A program made the translations under genes and the position numbers. From DASYRX01 sp036003845 (GTDB lineage Bacteria; Gemmatimonadota; Gemmatimonadetes; Gemmatimonadales; Gemmatimonadaceae), in contig DASYRX010000092.1 in the NCBI GenBank assembly GCA_036003845.1, positions 1-18,487 on the forward strand: a stretch of 18,487 bases of DNA. Direction: 5' to 3'. Below the pieces are notes generated by a model. It was not told where the DNA came from. It worked only from the letters and a program-made list of their open reading frames with translations, and did no database searches. Each line of letters opens with the position of its first letter. Position 1 is the first letter of the stretch. This document shows, in pieces, positions 14,871 through 18,487 of the stretch.

Positions 14871-14902
14871 GTCTATCCATTATAGTCAGACCGTCTATCC
14901 AT
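14871..14902 (+). promoter_or_regulatory. PadR promoter region with 10-bp direct repeat
   Basis: GTCTATCCAT occurs at 14871-14880 and again at 14893-14902, exactly 22 bp apart (about two helical turns). Between them lies TATAGT (14881-14886), a good -10. The second repeat includes the A and T of the PadR start codon, and there is no Shine-Dalgarno, so the transcript may be nearly leaderless. A TTGACA at 14842-14847 is too far for this -10. The direct repeat is a candidate autoregulatory site. Confidence 0.5.
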
Positions 14903-15248
14903 GAGCCAAGACGCTGCCACAAACGCGACGCACGACGTGCTACCCGGCACGCTCGAGATGCTTATCCTGCGGACGCTGACAATCGGTCGCCAGCATGGTT
15001 ACGCGATCGCGCAGCACATCACCCGCACGTCGAAAGACGTGCTGCGCATCGAAAAGGGGTCGCTGTATCCCGCGCTCGAACGACTGCAGCGCAGCGGTTG
15101 GGTGACTTCCAAGTGGGGACAGAGCCCGACTGGACGGCGCGCGCGCTATTACTCGATCACGGCATCGGGACGCAGGGCACTCGGCGCCGAGATGTCTGCC
15201 TTCGAGCAAGTCTGCGCCGCCATCACACGGGTGCTTAAGCCGAGTTGA
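14901..15248 (+). CDS. PadR family transcriptional regulator
   Basis: A 115-residue PadR-type winged helix protein. LPGTLEMLILRTL (14-26), HGYAIAQHI (32-40), IEKGSLYPALERLQRSGWV (50-68) and RARYYSITASGRRAL (80-94) are the family signatures; a short C-terminal helix gives the dimer interface (subfamily-2 length). Its stop lies three bases before the ADOP permease start, so they form one transcript. In Acidobacteriota and Gemmatimonadota, PadR genes commonly precede ADOP permeases, and control of the permease is the likely role. The inducer is unknown. The start codon lies within a direct repeat that may be its own operator. Confidence 0.93.
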   Translation: MSQDAATNATHDVLPGTLEMLILRTLTIGRQHGYAIAQHITRTSKDVLRIEKGSLYPALERLQRSGWVTSKWGQSPTGRRARYYSITASGRRALGAEMSAFEQVCAAITRVLKPS

Positions 15249-15251
15249 CTT

Positions 15252-17936
15252 ATGTCACTCGTCGACGCCATCCGATTTCGTCTGCGCAGCTTGTTGCGTG
15301 CGCGGACCGCGGAACAAGAACGCACGGAAGAGATTGAGTTCCATCATTCGCTCTCCGCCATGGCGAGTGCGAGCGCCGGCGTGGAGCGACAGGATGCACA
15401 GTTCGCTGCCAGGCGAGAGTTCGGGAACAAGACGCTGGTGAAGGAGGAGATGCGCCATCTGGGGGCGCTGCGCTGGATCGATACGACGGCGCAGGACCTG
15501 CGCTACGGATTGCGCACGTTGCGACGCTCTCCAGTCTTCACTTGCGTCGCGGTGCTGTCACTCGCGTTAGGTATCGGCGCGAACACGGCCATATTCGGCG
15601 TGCTGCACGCGCTGATGCTGCAGCCGGTCGCGGTGCCGCATCCGGAAGAGATGGTCGCGCTGCAACGCATGTCGAAGGACGACGGACCGACATACAGCTT
15701 CGGTGAAGGCGAGTATCGAGCCCTTCAAAGCGCGTCCGTCTTGCCCATCGCGGCATTTACGTACGCCGCTGTGCGGCAAATCGAGATCGGTGGCGCCGCA
15801 CCAGATCGAGTGGGTGAAATCCACCTCGTCGATGGCGACTTCTTTATGTTGCTCGAGATCGCGCCGGCGGCCGGCCGGCTCTTGACTCGCTCGGACATTG
15901 CCGCTGCGTCACCGGTCGTGGTCATCAGCAGCGATTTCGCCGAGCGTAACTTCGGCGGTGCACGGGCCGCGTTAGGAAAGTCCTTGAAGATGAATGACAT
16001 CATCTTCGGCGTTGTCGGCGTCACGCCGCCAGGCTTCAAGGGTCTCAACTTCCCGGGGAATTTCACGATAGCAGCGCCACTCTCCATCACGGGTCTACGA
16101 AGAGAGGCGCGCCGTGCCCCGCGCGGCTACCCCGTCACGCCCGTCGCGCGCGTCAAGCCTAACGAAGTAAAGGGCGCGCAAGAGGCGCTCGATGCCGCAT
16201 TCAGCCGCTGCTGCGCGGCCGGACAGTTCGTTCAAGGCGACAAACCAAGCACGCCGGAACGTGCCACGCTCATCGACATCAGCCACGGCATTCCGTCGGC
16301 CAAAATGGATCTCCGCGCGCAGTATGGCCGCGTTCTCGCTGCGCTGATGGGTGGCGTCGCGGTGCTCTTGCTGATCGCGTGCGCGAACGTCGGCAATCTT
16401 CTGCTTGCCCGCGCCAGCGCGCGGGCGCGAGAGCTGGCGGTTCGCCTTTCGCTAGGTGCATCGCGATGGCGTGTGATGCGGCAGTTGCTGATCGAGAGCG
16501 GTTTACTTGCAGGAGCCGGAGCTGTCCTCGGGCTCATGCTCGCCGTGTGGGGGACGCGTGCGATTGCGCATTACGTGCCGCCGAGTGTCATGGGGCCGAT
16601 TGGGCTCCTCATCGCAGTTCGTCCGCAAGTAACGCTGCTCGCGTTTTCGGTTGCCGTCGCTGTCGTCTGCACCGGTATCTTTGGCGTGCTGCCCGCAATA
16701 CGCGCAACGCGGTTCGACATTGTCGCGAGTCTGCGCGACGCCGCTGGTCGCGCAGGCAGGTCACCGCGCGCCGGCCGGCTGGATCGTGCTATCGTGGCGG
16801 CACAGGTCGCGCTGGCGCTGTTGCTCGTATCATCGGCGGCTCTACTCGTTGAAACGCTGCGGAATCTTCGCGATCTGAATGGCGGTTTTGACGCCGTGCA
16901 TCTCGTCGTTGCGAATATCGAAACGCGAGACTCGCCATACACAACGCTGCGGCCGCATTACCAGGAGATGTTGCGAAGAGTGAATGCGTTGCCGGGAGTA
17001 CAAGTCGCTGCAATTGGTTCGACAGCTCCGCTCATACACGCCGGCGGGTCAATGCGACTCATCAGCGTGCCAGGCTATGAACCGAGTCCCGGCGAGCAGA
17101 CTGCGGTGCACTACATGGGCTCAGCGCCTAACTATTTCAGCGCCGCCGGAATCGCGCTGCGGTCGGGGCGCGATTTTGCGACCAGGGATGGGGCGAACAC
17201 GCAGCCTGTCGCGATCATCAGCGAGAAGGTCGCTCGCAAATACTACGGCGGGCGCGATCCGCTCGGCACGCTCATTCGGTTCAGCGAGGGCCCGCCGGTG
17301 CTGGTCGTTGGCGTCGTCGCCGACGTCAAGTACTTCGACGTGCGCGCGGAGTCGGAAGCCTCGCTGTATGTGCCGATGGAGCAGTGGGAGTACTGGGACT
17401 ACCTCATTCTAGTAGCTCAAGTGTCCAGCGACCCTAACGCCATGGCCGCTTCTGTACGCGGGGCGCTCAGGGCCGCGCTGCCTGGCGTCAACGTTCGCGA
17501 CGCCCAAGGCATCGCGCAGATTCTGGACGATCGCCTCGTGCGTGAACGCCTCTCGGCGACATTGGCTGTGCTATTTGGCACGCTGGCGCTCGCGCTCGCC
17601 GCGGTGGGGCTGTACGGTGTGATGGCTTACCAAGTCACGGCCAGGACTGCCGAGATCGGCGTGCGCATGGCGTTAGGCGCGCGAGCGGGACTGGCGATGT
17701 GGCTCATCCTGCGCCAGTCGCTGCTCGTCGTGGCTGCCGGCGCGATCATCGGAGTTCCACTGGCGTTAGGTGGCGCTCGGTTCATCGCGGCGCAGCTCTA
17801 CGGCATCACGCCGGCCGATGCGCGTACGCTCATCGTCTCATTGCTCGTGCTGTTCGTCGTCGGTGTGTTTGCCAGTGTGCTGCCGGCGCGGCGCGCGGCG
17901 CGCGTCGACCCGCTGGTCGCTATCAGGGCGGACTAG
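15252..17936 (+). CDS. ADOP family duplicated ABC permease, PadR-linked
   Basis: An 894-residue paralogue of the permease at 9753. A cytoplasmic prefix occupies ~5-75 (IRFRLRSLLR, AARREFGNKT). Helices are predicted at about 96-121 (LSLALGIGANTAIFGV), 361-386 (VLLLIACANVGNLLL), 412-439, 460-483, 512-536, 767-797, 818-847 and 860-884, again 1+3+1+3. Extracytoplasmic MacB-type domains lie at ~122-355 and ~540-760. Family endings such as GVRMALGAR and ARRAARVDPLVAIR are present. No ATPase gene is adjacent. The substrate is unknown; related MacB permeases move peptides, lipids or macrolides or transmit force. It is coupled to PadR and ends at a GGGGATA tandem repeat. Confidence 0.93.
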   Translation: MSLVDAIRFRLRSLLRARTAEQERTEEIEFHHSLSAMASASAGVERQDAQFAARREFGNKTLVKEEMRHLGALRWIDTTAQDLRYGLRTLRRSPVFTCVAVLSLALGIGANTAIFGVLHALMLQPVAVPHPEEMVALQRMSKDDGPTYSFGEGEYRALQSASVLPIAAFTYAAVRQIEIGGAAPDRVGEIHLVDGDFFMLLEIAPAAGRLLTRSDIAAASPVVVISSDFAERNFGGARAALGKSLKMNDIIFGVVGVTPPGFKGLNFPGNFTIAAPLSITGLRREARRAPRGYPVTPVARVKPNEVKGAQEALDAAFSRCCAAGQFVQGDKPSTPERATLIDISHGIPSAKMDLRAQYGRVLAALMGGVAVLLLIACANVGNLLLARASARARELAVRLSLGASRWRVMRQLLIESGLLAGAGAVLGLMLAVWGTRAIAHYVPPSVMGPIGLLIAVRPQVTLLAFSVAVAVVCTGIFGVLPAIRATRFDIVASLRDAAGRAGRSPRAGRLDRAIVAAQVALALLLVSSAALLVETLRNLRDLNGGFDAVHLVVANIETRDSPYTTLRPHYQEMLRRVNALPGVQVAAIGSTAPLIHAGGSMRLISVPGYEPSPGEQTAVHYMGSAPNYFSAAGIALRSGRDFATRDGANTQPVAIISEKVARKYYGGRDPLGTLIRFSEGPPVLVVGVVADVKYFDVRAESEASLYVPMEQWEYWDYLILVAQVSSDPNAMAASVRGALRAALPGVNVRDAQGIAQILDDRLVRERLSATLAVLFGTLALALAAVGLYGVMAYQVTARTAEIGVRMALGARAGLAMWLILRQSLLVVAAGAIIGVPLALGGARFIAAQLYGITPADARTLIVSLLVLFVVGVFASVLPARRAARVDPLVAIRAD

Positions 17937-17941
17937 CGCAA

Positions 17942-17969
17942 GGGGATAGGGGATGGCGGATAGGGGATA
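17942..17969. repeat. Four tandem GGGGATA heptamers
   Basis: Exactly four 7-bp units (GGGGATA, GGGGATG, GCGGATA, GGGGATA) start five bases after the permease stop. The period matches that of the other G-rich heptamer repeat at 14431, though the unit differs. A weak hairpin AGCGCG/CGCGCT (17969-17988) follows and may help termination. Confidence 0.7.
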
Positions 17970-18002
17970 GCGCGACATTTTGCGCGCTCACAGCTTGTGC
18001 GC

Positions 18003-18487
18003 ATGCATCGCTGTCGCTCACGCACGCTCACACTCGCGCTGGTTTCGCTCGCTGCCTGTGAAAAGGCGAACAGGGAGCACGCGCTATTCAGGCTACTCAG
18101 CCCCGAGCAAACAGGCATTACGTTCGCGAATACAATCACGACGAGTGACTCGCTGAACGTTCAGACGGATGTCTATGTCTATAACGGCGCCGGCGTAGCG
18201 GTAGGCGACGTCGACAACGACGGACTGCCGGACATCTTCTTCGCCAGCAACATGGTTTCGAGCCGCTTGTATTTGAATAAGGGCAACATGCGGTTCGAGG
18301 ACATCACCGATCGAGCGGGCGTGAACACGAAGCGATGGGCAACGGGCGCGTCGATGGTGGATATCAACAGCGATGGCTTCCTCGACATTTACATCTCTGT
18401 ATCAGGTCCCGAGTGGTCCAAGCCCGAGGAGCGCGCGAATCTGCTCTTTGTCAACAATGGAGATCGCACCTTCACCGAAGCGGCCGC
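18003..18487 (+). CDS. VCBS/FG-GAP repeat lipoprotein, CRTAC1-like (3' end outside window)
   Basis: An open frame reaches the right edge, so only the first ~161 residues are visible. The N-terminus is a lipoprotein signal: basic start, hydrophobic LTLALVSL, lipobox LAAC with Cys19. Then come FG-GAP/VCBS-type repeats with calcium-binding loops: DVDNDGLPD at 69-77 and DINSDGFLD at 120-128, followed by LLFVNNGDRTFTE. This matches the N-terminal half of CRTAC1 family proteins, which often end in an ASPIC/UnbV domain that is not visible here. An in-frame GTG at 17997 is an alternative start. It is probably a lipid-anchored surface or periplasmic protein; its role is unknown. Confidence 0.82.
   Translation, partial: MHRCRSRTLTLALVSLAACEKANREHALFRLLSPEQTGITFANTITTSDSLNVQTDVYVYNGAGVAVGDVDNDGLPDIFFASNMVSSRLYLNKGNMRFEDITDRAGVNTKRWATGASMVDINSDGFLDIYISVSGPEWSKPEERANLLFVNNGDRTFTEAA

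Larger units (their letters stand above)
226..17771. repeat. Dispersed CGTTAGGC oligomer (non-palindromic, ~37 sites)
   Basis: CGTTAGG or its complement CCTAACG occurs 31 times by eye, starting at 226, 415, 1361, 1916, 2262, 2997, 3962, 4709, 5426, 6422, 7808, 8442, 8540, 9054, 9155, 9491, 10054, 10358, 10703, 11032, 11761, 12187, 12547, 13202, 14473, 15565, 15970, 16158, 17433, 17671 and 17764. Six further GTTAGGC or GCCTAAC sites lie near 3414, 6843, 7385, 7990, 14730 and 17127. Roughly two heptamer hits are expected by chance. Both orientations are about equal and copies are scattered through coding and intergenic DNA. Confidence 0.85.

Noticed and set aside
226..17771. GTTAGG/TTAGGC read as telomere-type repeat
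   Set aside because: Telomeric repeats are tandem and terminal; here the copies are single, dispersed about every 500 bp and inside bacterial genes.

Overview
This window comes from a GC-rich bacterial chromosome, most likely a member of Gemmatimonadota, with Acidobacteriota as the alternative. That rests on two very large ADOP-type duplicated MacB permeases (one behind a PadR regulator), a secreted S9 oligopeptidase, and a CRTAC1/VCBS-repeat lipoprotein at the right edge. It is an inference from gene content, not from a marker gene. No rRNA, tRNA, CRISPR array, transposase or phage gene was seen.

Layout. Positions 1-1206 (+) hold the tail of a DoxX membrane protein and a pirin. Positions 1195-2898 (-) hold a compact operon: a soluble molybdopterin sulfite-oxidase-like protein, an FNR-type flavoprotein and a DUF6510 zinc-ribbon protein. 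Positions 3009-3887 (-) hold an alpha/beta hydrolase, divergent from a three-part cNMP-binding/thioredoxin-fold/thioredoxin-reductase-like flavoprotein (+, to 5888) and an exported VOC protein (5951-6418). Positions 6463-9517 (-) hold an exported S9 peptidase followed by an SDR dehydrogenase. Positions 9753-12452 (+) hold the first ADOP permease. It is followed by a decayed carboxymuconolactone-decarboxylase-like remnant, an ArsR-SRPBCC operon (12800-13646) with terminator, and a GNAT acetyltransferase (-) lying between two copies of a small inverted-repeat element. A PadR regulator with the second ADOP permease (14901-17936) and the start of a VCBS-repeat lipoprotein (18003 to the edge) close the window.

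Functionally the left third is rich in redox and stress enzymes: DoxX, pirin, the molybdoenzyme with its probable reductase, and the TrxR-like fusion. The right half is envelope and efflux-type permeases with local one-component regulators (PadR, ArsR) whose candidate operators are visible.

The strongest signal not explained by genes is a dispersed, non-palindromic oligomer, CGTTAGGC. By eye there are 31 copies of CGTTAGG/CCTAACG, where about 2 to 2.5 are expected by chance, and 37 of the core GTTAGG/CCTAAC. They lie on both strands, in all codon phases, inside genes and between them. This looks like DNA-level selection for a genome-wide signal such as an uptake, methylation, chromosome-organisation or repair motif.
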